From positions 1 to 31,485 of the IMG/VR virus record IMGVR_UViG_3300033141_001507: a stretch of DNA of 31,485 nt, one strand, 5' to 3'. This document shows, piece by piece, positions 7,841-15,962 of this stretch. Made by a program: the position numbers and the translations under genes. This stretch comes from a virus. The notes below the pieces were generated by a model. That model did no database searches. It saw only the letters and a list, made by a program, of their open reading frames with translations, and had not been told where the DNA came from. Each line of letters starts with the position of its first letter. Position 1 is the stretch's first letter.

Positions 7841-9274
7841 ATGGCACTCGACAAAGAACACTCACAAGAGCAGCTCGCCTCCTATCTGGCCGAGTCACAA
7901 GCACGCATCGCCGGTTCCGCGGATGAGATCTTCGAATCGGCGATGGTCCATGCCAAGGCAGACGGCTACGTTGTCAAGGTCGGCGACAGTGGCGGGCTCG
8001 GTATCGGGCCGGTGCTCGGTGTGGCCAAGTTCGGGCAGGACAACAGCTCCGGCTCTGACGGTGACAAGAACATCGATCTGCTAACCGGACTGTTCGCACG
8101 CAAGAACAGCGCTGGCTCCGCGGTGACGATCGCTGACTTCGGCAAGATCATCTATGCTGAGGACGATGAGACCGTAAGCGACGACGACACGGATCCCGTT
8201 GCCGGGACCATGTGGGGTTTCACGGAGGAGAGCACCCCGCGCGTCATCGTGCTGATCGGTGCAAGTAGTTCCGTATCAGATCTCGCTGCTGACCTGGCTT
8301 CGATCCTCAATGGCTTCGGCGCGAGCATGGTCGGAGTCGAGGACGTGGCCGGCACCTTCGCCGGTGCGGACGTTGAGGCGGTGCTCGCGGAGATCATCAC
8401 GCTCCTCGCGAGCATTGTCGCTACCGAGGGCTCGGCCATGATCGGGACCGAGGACGTCGGAGCCTACTTCGCCGGTGCCACGGTCGAGGCGATCCTCCAA
8501 GAGATCGGAGCGAATACCGGCGCTGGTGTCGTGGGTATCCTCGATGCTGCTGCCCACTTCGCAGCCGTGGATGTGGAGGGCGCGCTAGCCGAGAACGCTA
8601 CCGCCATCAACGTGCTTCGACCCGGGGCGCCGATGATGAACAGGGTGATCATGCTCGGTGCACCTGGTGCCATCGTGGCACTGGACACCGTGACGATCGG
8701 CACCGATATCTACGAGTTCAACGCCGCGACCCCGCCCGCTGCTGGCACCGCCGGCAGTATCTGGGTCTACCAAGGCGCCAACAGCGCGGACTCCCGGGCC
8801 AATCTCATCAACGCCATCAACGGCGTTATTGACGCGCCGAACATCACCTATGACGGCGCGGTGGTCGAGACCATGCTGGCTGTCGCCGGGACCACTCTTG
8901 GCACGGTCAACATCAACTCAGCCGATGCCATCGGTGGGGCAATCACTCCAAGCGCCGTCGGGGTAGCGTGCGCCGAGGGGCTGACGACCGTCACGGACAT
9001 CTGGGATGCCAATGCCACGTATGCCGGTGAGGCTGCTGGTGAGACCCAGAGCCAGATGGTAACTTTCGCGGTCACAGCCGCCGAGATCACCGCCGGCTTC
9101 GTGGAGATCTACTTCGACTTCACTCCGACTTCGGTGATGCTGAATGACCGGAACGTCCCCATGCATGATGAACCGTACACCATCACCGGTGACGCGGTGG
9201 TGCTGACGCTGACGGGTGGTGGAGCTCCCAACATCCAGGCCGGTGACGTCATCGACATCCACGTACAAGGCTAG
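7841..9274 (+). CDS. Capsid decoration-like structural protein with three repeats
   Basis: A 477-aa protein directly after the capsid gene, with AAGGACC ribosome-binding repeats before its ATG. Residues 1-135 resemble capsid cement/decoration proteins (ADGYVVKVGDS, VTIADFGKIIYAEDDETVS, PVAGTMWGFTEE). Three repeats of about 25 residues follow at 161-185, 198-222 and 229-253 (consensus VGxEDVAxxFAGAxVEAxLxEI), a module common in phage surface proteins. Residues about 268-380 form a beta domain (TVTIGTDIYEFNAATPPA) and 398-477 a final beta-sandwich. Position suggests it sits on the outside of the capsid and binds there as trimers, by analogy with decoration proteins. The name is inferred from position and N-terminal similarity; a combined head fibre is the main alternative. 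Confidence 0.65.
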   Translation: MALDKEHSQEQLASYLAESQARIAGSADEIFESAMVHAKADGYVVKVGDSGGLGIGPVLGVAKFGQDNSSGSDGDKNIDLLTGLFARKNSAGSAVTIADFGKIIYAEDDETVSDDDTDPVAGTMWGFTEESTPRVIVLIGASSSVSDLAADLASILNGFGASMVGVEDVAGTFAGADVEAVLAEIITLLASIVATEGSAMIGTEDVGAYFAGATVEAILQEIGANTGAGVVGILDAAAHFAAVDVEGALAENATAINVLRPGAPMMNRVIMLGAPGAIVALDTVTIGTDIYEFNAATPPAAGTAGSIWVYQGANSADSRANLINAINGVIDAPNITYDGAVVETMLAVAGTTLGTVNINSADAIGGAITPSAVGVACAEGLTTVTDIWDANATYAGEAAGETQSQMVTFAVTAAEITAGFVEIYFDFTPTSVMLNDRNVPMHDEPYTITGDAVVLTLTGGGAPNIQAGDVIDIHVQG

Positions 9275-9301
9275 ACCGGCGTCCCTCTCCTGTGGCGCTG
9301 C

Positions 9302-9351
9302 CCACTTCGGTGGCCGCTCCTGCCCCCTCCCGGTCCCTCCCGGTTGGGGGC
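9302..9351 (+). promoter_or_regulatory. Two hairpins between decoration and connector genes
   Basis: The 96-base gap holds two stem-loops. The first has CCAC/GTGG around a TTCG tetraloop (9302-9313). The second pairs GCCCCC (9322-9327) with GGGGGC (9346-9351) around a loop containing TCCCGG twice. No U-tract follows, so complete termination is unlikely. They could damp transcription after the strongly needed head genes or protect the upstream mRNA 3' end. Structure is visible; function is inference. Confidence 0.4.
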
Positions 9352-9370
9352 TTGAGTGGTAGGAGCTACC

Positions 9371-10030
9371 GTGTCCGCCTATTGCACCACCCAAGACGCG
9401 TTGAGCTGGCTATCAGCCGGTAGCGTTACTGATCAGCAGCACCTGCTGGCATCGGTCGTGATTGCGACGGATACCCTGGTCCTCAATGGTCACAACCTCG
9501 TCACGGGCGACCCCTTCGAGATCCGGCTACAGGTAGGTGACGATCTGCCAACTCCCCTCGCCGAGGCGACGGAGTACTACGCGATCGTGCTCACTCCGAC
9601 CACCTTCCAGGCGGCGCTCTCCGAGGTGGATGCCCTGGCCGGTACCGAGATCAACATCACCGCCACCGGGACCAGCGTGGCGGCAATCCTGCGCATCCCT
9701 TGGACTCGCATCATTGAGCGTGTCTCCGGCGAGTTGGATGAGCTCATGATCGGTTCCGCCATGCCGTTGGATCCAGCCATGAGCATCGATGACGTGCCGA
9801 GCATCGTGCGTAACTACGCCTCGCTGATGGCCATCTCCCGAGCTGCTCTGTTCACGGGCCAGGCCGATGACAGCCTCGATGCTGAGATCGAGCGGGCGCA
9901 AAAGCGACTCGACGTGTATGCCTCTGGCAAGCCTATCCGTGCTGATGCTCCGACCGCGACCAATCACGCGGTGTCCGGCACCGGAGCAGATCCTCGCGGT
10001 TGGACTGTAACCGGGGGGACCATCCCATGA
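9371..10030 (+). CDS. Head-tail connector, DUF1320/gp36-like with inserted module
   Basis: A 219-aa protein starting at the GTG that follows an excellent ribosome binding site (AGGAG, 6 bases before); the earlier GTG at 9356 lies in front of that site and is rejected. The N-terminus (MSAYCTTQDALSWLSAG) and the helical C-terminal half (SGELDELMIGSAMP to RAQKRLDVYASGK) fit a DUF1320/gp36-type neck or adaptor protein, which joins the portal to the tail. Between them, about residues 33-108, sits an extra beta module (HNLVTGDPFEIRL, LPTPLAEATEYYAIV, TFQAALSEVDALAG), a type often seen grafted onto virion proteins. Length is greater than usual because of this insertion. Next gene overlaps by ATGA. 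Confidence 0.65.
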   Translation: MSAYCTTQDALSWLSAGSVTDQQHLLASVVIATDTLVLNGHNLVTGDPFEIRLQVGDDLPTPLAEATEYYAIVLTPTTFQAALSEVDALAGTEINITATGTSVAAILRIPWTRIIERVSGELDELMIGSAMPLDPAMSIDDVPSIVRNYASLMAISRAALFTGQADDSLDAEIERAQKRLDVYASGKPIRADAPTATNHAVSGTGADPRGWTVTGGTIP

Positions 10031-10431
10031 GTGGCGTACGCAAGCGGTCCGGCACGAGTCTCAGCGGCCTATCCGCGAAGCTCAAGGACATCCCGCGCAC
10101 GGCCGCGATCGGGGTGGCTCGGATTGCTGCTGGTAAGCTCAGCTCTGCGGTCCTGGCATCGTTCGACGCTGGCCAGACGGCATACGATAGCGCCAGGCCG
10201 CTCGGCAGCTCTGGCAATAAGCTCACGCTGGTTCAAACGGGGCGAGTGCGTGGCTTGTTGAGGTTTCTCTCCGATGGCACCACGAAGATCCGCGCGAATA
10301 TCGGTGTCCCGTATATGCGATACCTGATCCGATACGGGATCCTCCCGGTGGGACCGCTGCCGATCAAGTGGCGTGCGATCTTCGACGCTGAGAAAAAGAA
10401 GGTTCTTGACGCGGAGGTCGCGAAGCTCTGA
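10027..10431 (+). CDS. Small basic neck/tail-completion candidate
   Basis: A 134-aa strongly basic protein with ATGA overlap at its start and TGATG at its end. The N-terminal half is helical (SLSGLSAKLKDIPRTAAIGVARIAAG), then a beta-like middle (KLTLVQTGRVRGLLRFLSDG, KIRANIGVPYMRYLI) and a helical end (AEKKKVLDAEVAKL). This layout and its slot between the connector and the tail terminator candidate fit a HK97-gp10-like or gpG-like neck protein. I see no diagnostic motif, so the role is inferred from gene order. Confidence 0.5.
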   Translation: MSGVRKRSGTSLSGLSAKLKDIPRTAAIGVARIAAGKLSSAVLASFDAGQTAYDSARPLGSSGNKLTLVQTGRVRGLLRFLSDGTTKIRANIGVPYMRYLIRYGILPVGPLPIKWRAIFDAEKKKVLDAEVAKL

Positions 10432-11030
10432 TGCCGACCTACCTCAGCGCAGCTCTCCGCACCCAGCTCGTGACGCAGCGCGTCCCCTATGAGCTCGTAG
10501 ACGGACCTGAGCGACTCAACCAGGGGCCAAGTGTAGAGCCGCATGTGACCCTCCAGCGTGACCCTACCGGCGACACTTGGAAGCCTGCGATTAGTCGAGT
10601 GGGCAACAACCCGAGCTATCTCATGACGAGGGTTATCGGGATGCAGCTGCTGATCTACATGCAAGCGCGCAAGGCATCGCCGAGCACCCTCGACCATGAT
10701 GATCAGACCGACTCGGTGGTCAAGCAACTTGCGGTTGCGCTCTACCATGTCTTTGGGCACGGGTTCGGGACTCGGGTGGAATGGCGCTTCAAGCCGTCTC
10801 GTTTTCTCACCGTGGCTGAGATCGATGAGCTCAACCTCACTCGTTGGCCGGGCCGGATCTACCTGCTCCCCTTCGACTTCGATGACGCGATCCTGGACAA
10901 GGATGCCGAGGGCGACGCTCTACCCACGTTTGAGTTTGCGACGGGTGACGTAGTCACGACCATTACCACTAGCGGCTCCGGCTCAGCCGGTGGCCTACCA
11001 TCAGCAACAACGGAGCTTGACGACTCATGA
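10431..11030 (+). CDS. Tail terminator candidate upstream of sheath
   Basis: A 199-aa protein immediately before the sheath, the usual place for the tail terminator of contractile-tailed phages, which caps the tube and stops its growth. The sequence mixes helices and strands (VTLQRDPTGDTWKPAIS, MQLLIYMQARKA, VVKQLAVALYHVFG, WPGRIYLLPFDFDDAIL), like the small alpha/beta fold of terminators; the strand-rich VEWRFKPSRFLTVAE resembles the fold's later part. The C-terminal 30 residues are low-complexity Thr/Ser/Gly. Start is fixed by the TGATG overlap. Assignment by synteny and composition, not by a clear motif. Confidence 0.5.
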   Translation: MPTYLSAALRTQLVTQRVPYELVDGPERLNQGPSVEPHVTLQRDPTGDTWKPAISRVGNNPSYLMTRVIGMQLLIYMQARKASPSTLDHDDQTDSVVKQLAVALYHVFGHGFGTRVEWRFKPSRFLTVAEIDELNLTRWPGRIYLLPFDFDDAILDKDAEGDALPTFEFATGDVVTTITTSGSGSAGGLPSATTELDDS

Positions 11031-13006
11031 CCCTACCGAGCGCAACCACGACCCTAGAGCAGGTAGCTGGCCCCAAGGCAACGGGCTCCGATTTGGTGAC
11101 CATCCTGGCAGCCGTGCCGACCAATGCCGATATCACCCCGCGGCTCTATGCTCGCGCCGATGACATCGAGACGCAGCACGGCTATTCGCAGGGGCTGGAT
11201 CGCGCATCGGTATTCATCGCGATTACCAACTTGCCCGTGCTGTTCGTGGGCTTGCCTATCGATGTCCAGGGTGCCGTAGGGCGCTTTGACGTGTCGGGCA
11301 ACAGCAACACCTCCGTCGTTACCGTGGCGGCCGGCGGCGATGGCTCGCTCGAGGTGGTGCGCGGCATTTGCAAGGTGGTGACCGGCGGCATCGTTGGCAC
11401 CGCGATCATCAAGCTGAGCATCTCGCTCGATGGCGGGCACGTCTACAAGTCGGTACGTCTCGGGACCGCGAACAGCTACGTCATCCCCAAGGTGGGCCAG
11501 ACGCTGTCGTTTGCGGCTGGTAGCCTGACGGCCGGTGAAACGGCCCTGACATGGTCGAGCACCGCTCCGACCGCGTCGAACAGTGACATCACGCTGGCCA
11601 AAACCGCGCTAAAAAACCAGGCCAAGCTGAGTCGCGCTTGGTTCTTGGCCTATGACATCGAGGCCTCGTCTGATATTTCCCAGTTCAAGACGGAGGTCGA
11701 TGCCTACGAGACGTCAGACGACCGTTATGTGCAGGGCTATGCGGGTATCCGGTCCAAGGATCCGCAAGCCGAGCTGAGCCAGCTACGCGTGTGGATGACC
11801 GGCTCGCCAGCTATCACGTTCGCCGATGCTGGAGGAGCTGACACGATCACTCGTGCGGCTGGCTCATTCACGACTGACGGTTTTACCACTGGTGACACGG
11901 TCGTTATCGCTGGTGCCGTTGCCGGCGGTGGAGCGAATAACGTCACCGCGGTCCCGGACACGTTCGCGGCATTGGTCCTCACACTCGGTGCAGCCGATCC
12001 CCTGCAAAACGAGGGACCGATCGCCGGGGTAACGATCTACGCGACCCCGACGCTCACCTTTGTGGACGGCGGCGCAGGTGTCGACACCATCGTCCGCAAC
12101 CGCGGGAGCTGGTTTAACGATGGGTTCCGCGTGGGTGATAGCGTCGCCATCACCGGGACCGCGAGCAACAACTACACGGCAGTGATCACGGTCCTCACCG
12201 CGACTACGATGACGTTCATCACCGGCACCGTCGTTGCCGAGGTGATCGGCTCCTACGGCGTGACCATCATCTCGGGCGCTACCTACGCGGTGGACGTAGC
12301 TGCCATGGAGATCGCGTTCGCCACGGTCACCAGTGACCAACGGATCGAGATCAGCTATGGCCGGCTGTGGTACTCGTCCCCCGTAACGGGCTACAAGCTG
12401 CGCTACCCGGTGGCACTGGCTGACATGATCCGCAGCTTCCAGCGGGATCTCTCCGAGACCACCTGGGAGAAGGGCGTGGGGTCGCTGGCAAATTGGGGCA
12501 TGACTGACCCGGACGGCCTGCCCTTCGAGTACGATGAGCGGCTCTATCTGGCAGCTGAGCCGGCGGGCTTCACATGCGCTCGGACGTGGGCATCGGACGC
12601 CAGCGGAGCCCCCTACATCGCCGTTTCACAGACACGCCAGGGTGACCAGGGCGTGCTGCTGCAATCGCACTATGCCCGTGTGGGCAACCTCGCTCAGACC
12701 GTAGCGCAAGCCGATGGCGAGAACATCGTGGGCTCGCTCCTCGTGACCAAGCGGCCGGACAGTCTCGGGCGCAAATACGCCACTACCGCGAGCCTGGCCA
12801 CCATTGAAACCAAGTTCAACACGGGCCTGACCCGCGCCCTTGGCGGCACGACTCGCAGGGGCATCGGTCCGCGGGCATCACAGGCCGTCTACACCGCTGC
12901 GACGGATGACGACTTCGCAGCATCAGGCGCCAAGCTCAATGGCTCGATAGAGCTCAACGTGCTTGGCACGATCTTCACAGTCCTAACCGCAATCAGGATC
13001 CAGTAA
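11027..13006 (+). CDS. Contractile tail sheath protein with two inserted beta modules
   Basis: A 659-aa protein that forms the contracting outer tail layer. The N-terminal part (DLVTILAAVPTNADITPRLY, then FLAYDIEASSDISQFKTEVD) and the C-terminal part (KLRYPVALADMIRSF, GFTCARTWASDASGAPYIAV, VLLQSHYARVGNLAQTVAQA) fit the DUF3383-like sheath group. Two tandem extra domains lie at residues 263-338 and 342-416, both starting with a TF.D.G...DTI.R..GS pattern and sharing GD.V.I.G; these would decorate the outside of the tail. Position before the tube gene supports the call. It starts in an ATGA overlap and is longer than most sheaths of this group because of the insertions. Confidence 0.82.
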   Translation: MTLPSATTTLEQVAGPKATGSDLVTILAAVPTNADITPRLYARADDIETQHGYSQGLDRASVFIAITNLPVLFVGLPIDVQGAVGRFDVSGNSNTSVVTVAAGGDGSLEVVRGICKVVTGGIVGTAIIKLSISLDGGHVYKSVRLGTANSYVIPKVGQTLSFAAGSLTAGETALTWSSTAPTASNSDITLAKTALKNQAKLSRAWFLAYDIEASSDISQFKTEVDAYETSDDRYVQGYAGIRSKDPQAELSQLRVWMTGSPAITFADAGGADTITRAAGSFTTDGFTTGDTVVIAGAVAGGGANNVTAVPDTFAALVLTLGAADPLQNEGPIAGVTIYATPTLTFVDGGAGVDTIVRNRGSWFNDGFRVGDSVAITGTASNNYTAVITVLTATTMTFITGTVVAEVIGSYGVTIISGATYAVDVAAMEIAFATVTSDQRIEISYGRLWYSSPVTGYKLRYPVALADMIRSFQRDLSETTWEKGVGSLANWGMTDPDGLPFEYDERLYLAAEPAGFTCARTWASDASGAPYIAVSQTRQGDQGVLLQSHYARVGNLAQTVAQADGENIVGSLLVTKRPDSLGRKYATTASLATIETKFNTGLTRALGGTTRRGIGPRASQAVYTAATDDDFAASGAKLNGSIELNVLGTIFTVLTAIRIQ

Positions 13007-13007
13007 A

Positions 13008-13523
13008 ATGGCTGTCGACACCGCACCAGGCGAGCAATACATCCAGGGTAAAGAGGTCTCGTTTTCCGAGGTCAAGGCTACCGCTCACGTGCCCGGCGGC
13101 GAGTCTTTCGAGATGACCGATTGGAAAGACATCACGTGGAAGACAGCCGTTACTGTCGGCAAGACCCGGAGTCGGGGAACGCCCAACCGGCGAACCTCTG
13201 GCATCTCGGATTTCACGGCTGCGGCCATCTTCTACCGCGGTGGAAAGATCGCTGTCATTAATCAGCTGGCCATCATCGCCGAGGCCAACGACCTGATCCG
13301 AGACGGTGATATGGTGATGTGGGGGATGGTCGAGTTTGACCTGGAGATCACGTTCTCCTATCCCGGCGAGGATCAGATCTCCACCATCGTGCTCGAGGGC
13401 TGCAGGTTCATCGATGACGATGAGAAGAGCAGCGAGGGCGAGGCGCCGCAGGAGGCCGCATTGACGATCGATCCGATGAACATCTACGAGCTGATCAACG
13501 GCCGCAAGTGCGTGCTGAGGTAA
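13008..13523 (+). CDS. Tail tube protein, Mu gpM-like
   Basis: A 171-aa protein right after the sheath with one base between stop and ATG. Tail tube proteins form the rigid inner pipe for DNA delivery, with a beta-sandwich fold of about 140-180 residues. This one shows the strand-rich pattern KEVSFSEVKATAHVPGG, TWKTAVTVGKTRSRG, ISDFTAAAIFYRGG, and FDLEITFSYPGEDQI, with a helix near the end. The KTRSRG and GEAPQEAALTIDP segments suit gpM/FII-type tubes. Order sheath, tube, chaperone, tape measure makes the assignment firm. Confidence 0.82.
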   Translation: MAVDTAPGEQYIQGKEVSFSEVKATAHVPGGESFEMTDWKDITWKTAVTVGKTRSRGTPNRRTSGISDFTAAAIFYRGGKIAVINQLAIIAEANDLIRDGDMVMWGMVEFDLEITFSYPGEDQISTIVLEGCRFIDDDEKSSEGEAPQEAALTIDPMNIYELINGRKCVLR

Positions 13524-13549
13524 GCTCGGACCGAACAGGAGAGGGACCC

Positions 13550-14041
13550 ATGGAACCAACGAAACCAACCGTCAATGATGACATCGAGGAGCTCGAGGAG
13601 AAGATCGCCGAGGTCCGCAAGCGTCGTGCAGCTCAAGCCCAGAAAGAGCACAAGCCCTGGCTCGTGCAGAATCTCAAGGATCAGCTAGCCCTTGCAGATC
13701 TCGAGGACGAGCACGGCCCCAACCGTGTCTGGTCAATCGAGTTTGAAGGTTGGAAGGCGGAAGAGGGAGCGGCAACGCTGATCGTCGTGCTCCTCCCGAC
13801 TCGGAGTGAGAAAAAGTTCAAGAAGTTCCAACAGCTCGTACTTAAGAACCGCGAGCGCGCTCCACAGGTCCTGACTGCCATTGAGCAGCTCGCACGCACT
13901 TGCGTGGTCTATCCCCACCCGGAGGAGCAAAAGGAGCTTTACACCGGTACGGTGGAGCTTGCCGCAGGGATCCTATCGGAGGCGGCTGACTTCATCGGGG
14001 CCAAGCTCCGTGGCCAAGCGGAGGAGGACTCAAAAAAATAG
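13550..14041 (+). CDS. Tail assembly chaperone, zero-frame product
   Basis: A 163-aa protein that in known phages binds the tape measure and recruits tube subunits before being released from the tail. The ATG at 13550 follows a strong ribosome binding site (AGGAGAGGG), and earlier in-frame starts are ignored. The N-terminal 45 residues form a charged coiled coil (DDIEELEEKIAEVRKRRAAQ); the rest is mixed helix and strand (VWSIEFEGWKAEEG, TLIVVLLPTRSEKKF), with a helical end. It sits between tube and tape measure genes, as in almost all long-tailed phages. The zero frame stops at TAG directly after a run of seven A residues, where a -1 shift makes the longer form. Confidence 0.78.
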   Translation: MEPTKPTVNDDIEELEEKIAEVRKRRAAQAQKEHKPWLVQNLKDQLALADLEDEHGPNRVWSIEFEGWKAEEGAATLIVVLLPTRSEKKFKKFQQLVLKNRERAPQVLTAIEQLARTCVVYPHPEEQKELYTGTVELAAGILSEAADFIGAKLRGQAEEDSKK

Positions 14042-14193
14042 CGGAGATGGTAGCGAAGGCTAAACGCTACTCAAGCACACTAGGGCAATGTTTGACGAAA
14101 TGGGGCGACGGATCGATCGAGGCGGAAGCCGGGGCTGAGGTGGTCGCTGATATGATCCTGCTCGTCCGTGACCGGATGCGAAAAGGAATGTAA
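13550..14193 (+). CDS. Tail assembly chaperone, -1 frameshift fusion product
   Basis: If ribosomes slip back one base on the seven-A run, the chaperone continues for 51 more codons (starting IAEMVAKAKRYSS) and stops at TAA 14191-14193, whose last A is the first base of the tape-measure ATG. The result is 214 aa, the equivalent of lambda gpGT. The extension is helical and acidic toward its end (SIEAEAGAEVVADMILLV). It has no strong start of its own. The open frame exactly filling the gap up to the tape measure gene is strong evidence that it is translated. Confidence 0.75.
14020..14070 (+). promoter_or_regulatory. Programmed -1 frameshift cassette
   Basis: Three elements of a bacterial -1 recoding site are visible. 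A Shine-Dalgarno-like GGAGGAGG (14020-14027) precedes the site by 4 to 7 bases. The slippery heptamer A AAA AAA (14032-14038) is in the right frame, with the zero-frame TAG directly after it. A downstream stem pairs GTAGCG (14050-14055) with CGCTAC (14065-14070) across a 9-base loop. Known dnaX-type sites have the same three parts, although their Shine-Dalgarno is farther upstream. Confidence 0.75.
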
Positions 14194-15962
14194 TGGCGGA
14201 CGGCAGCTCATACGAGATCAACGTGCAGGCGAAGGGCCTGGGGGTAGATGCTACTGCTTCCCAGATTAATGCCCTTGGCACGTCTCTCGATGTGGCTGAC
14301 AAGGTCGTCACGCAGTTTGATAACGCCCTGAAAGCGGCCGGTGCCCAGCTCAAGCAAGCGGGTGCGGCGGCGGCGGCGGCTAGTGCTGGTTTGTCGGAGG
14401 CTGAAACAACCTACAAGTTCCTCGAGCGTGCAGCGATACGAGCAGGCAAGGCCGTCGAGAAAGCCGCTGCAAAGGGCAAGGACACGTCAGCGTTGAAGGT
14501 GCGCGCATCGGAGGCCGCGGCTGCCCTGCGCAAGCAAGGGGCGGCTGTCGATGCTGCCAAGGCCAAGGCCACATCCGCAGCGGCTGCGGAGCTCAAGCTC
14601 GCCGCATCCTTCAAGGCGGTAGGGAGAGCGGCATCAACCGCGGCGGCGAAAACCAAGGCTCTTGGCCGTGCTCAGTCCGGGGCCAAAAAGTCAACGCGCG
14701 ACCTTGGCGCTACCTTCCAAGCCCTTACCCCGATGATGGGAGCGGCCGGCGGGCGTCTCGGTCAGATGACGATGCTACTCGGTACGGGCGGATGGATCGG
14801 GGTCGCGTTGCTCGCGGTCCTGGCTACGGTCCTGCTTGCTGCTGCGTTTGTCTATCTCATCGGTAAAATGCTCAAGTTCGCCATCGCATCCGACAAGGCG
14901 ACGAGTAAGAAGTTTGAGAAGTCCGCCGAGCGCCTATCCAAGAACATGAAAAAGCTGTTCGAGGGCGTGCGAACTGACAAGCTCGTCAAGCCGGTCAACA
15001 AGCTGTTGCAGCTCTTCGACAAGAATACGAGCGCCGGCAAGGGCCTGGCCAAGATCATTGAGTCGATCATGAACCCGCTGATCGATGGCATTGTCGAGGC
15101 GCTCCCGCTCGCCAAGGAGTTCTTCAAGGGCATGATCCTGGGAGCGCTCAAGCTCATCATCATCGTGCTCAAGCTTCGAAACGCTATCCTCCGCGCCATC
15201 CCAAAGGAGACGCGCGAGAAGATCATGAACACGGTGGAGTCAATGCTCTCGCTCGCGAATGTGGCGAAGGCTGGAGAGGTCGCGTTCTTCGCGCTCGCCA
15301 TCGCGCTCGGTCTGGTAGCGGTTGCTGGACTGCTATTGGTTGCCGTAATCGTCATACTCATCGCTTTGTTGTTGGCTATCCCGATCGCGGTTGGGGTCGT
15401 CACCGCTTGGCTACTTGGGGCATTCGACAAGACTGGAGACAAGTGGGAGAAGGACGGCAAGAAAGCCTCCAAGGGGCTGATTGGTGGCATCGTTGACGGC
15501 ATCAAGTCCGGTGCTGGCGCAATCGGAACGGCGATGGCTAGCCTTGCATCGGGGGCGGTCGCGGCGTTCAAGAGCGCCCTCAGTAGCAAGTCCCCGTCTC
15601 GGGTGTTTTTTAAGGTCGCCGAGACTGGCATCGGCGGCGGCGTAGTCAAGGGGCTCGAGGCTGCTACTCCGGCAGTCATGCGCGCATCGACAAGCATGGC
15701 AGACGCAGCATCCGAGGGAGCACGTACAACCTCAGACTCCCCCGGTGAGCCGTTCGCACCAGTGACCGCAGCAAGGGGCGGCGGGGCAGGCAACGGCGGC
15801 GGCGGCACCGTCACGGTCACCATCGAGGACGGTGCTGTCCGCATCGATGCTCCGACTGGCGACGCTGAGGACATCGCAACGGCGGTCCGTAATGCACTCC
15901 AGGAGACCCTAGACAACCTCGCGCTCCAGCTCGGCGGTGGCGAAGTAGCGGAGGCGACCTGA
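14193..15962 (+). CDS. Tail length tape measure protein
   Basis: A 589-aa protein that sets tail length and helps DNA cross the cell envelope. Residues 40-160 are Ala/Lys-rich helical coiled coil, followed by a hydrophobic segment (about 201-223, GVALLAVLATVLLAAAFVYL). A second, longer hydrophobic block lies at about 363-410 (LALGLVAVAG, then VAVIVILIALLLAIPIAVG). The C-terminal part is Gly/Ala-rich and ends with VTIEDGAVRIDAPTGDAED. Using the rule of roughly 0.15 nm per residue, it predicts a tail near 85-90 nm. The start overlaps the stop of the frameshifted chaperone (TAATG), and the next gene overlaps by TGATG. Confidence 0.88.
   Translation: MADGSSYEINVQAKGLGVDATASQINALGTSLDVADKVVTQFDNALKAAGAQLKQAGAAAAAASAGLSEAETTYKFLERAAIRAGKAVEKAAAKGKDTSALKVRASEAAAALRKQGAAVDAAKAKATSAAAAELKLAASFKAVGRAASTAAAKTKALGRAQSGAKKSTRDLGATFQALTPMMGAAGGRLGQMTMLLGTGGWIGVALLAVLATVLLAAAFVYLIGKMLKFAIASDKATSKKFEKSAERLSKNMKKLFEGVRTDKLVKPVNKLLQLFDKNTSAGKGLAKIIESIMNPLIDGIVEALPLAKEFFKGMILGALKLIIIVLKLRNAILRAIPKETREKIMNTVESMLSLANVAKAGEVAFFALAIALGLVAVAGLLLVAVIVILIALLLAIPIAVGVVTAWLLGAFDKTGDKWEKDGKKASKGLIGGIVDGIKSGAGAIGTAMASLASGAVAAFKSALSSKSPSRVFFKVAETGIGGGVVKGLEAATPAVMRASTSMADAASEGARTTSDSPGEPFAPVTAARGGGAGNGGGGTVTVTIEDGAVRIDAPTGDAEDIATAVRNALQETLDNLALQLGGGEVAEAT

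Noticed and set aside
7016-7861. 281-codon open frame on the minus strand
   Set aside because: Antisense to the capsid domain; high-GC third-position shadow without recognisable motifs.
14852-15916. 354-codon open frame on the minus strand
   Set aside because: It lies wholly antisense to the tape measure gene, is rich in Ser/Ala/Pro/Met and has no ribosome binding site; the plus frame has membrane helices and correct synteny.
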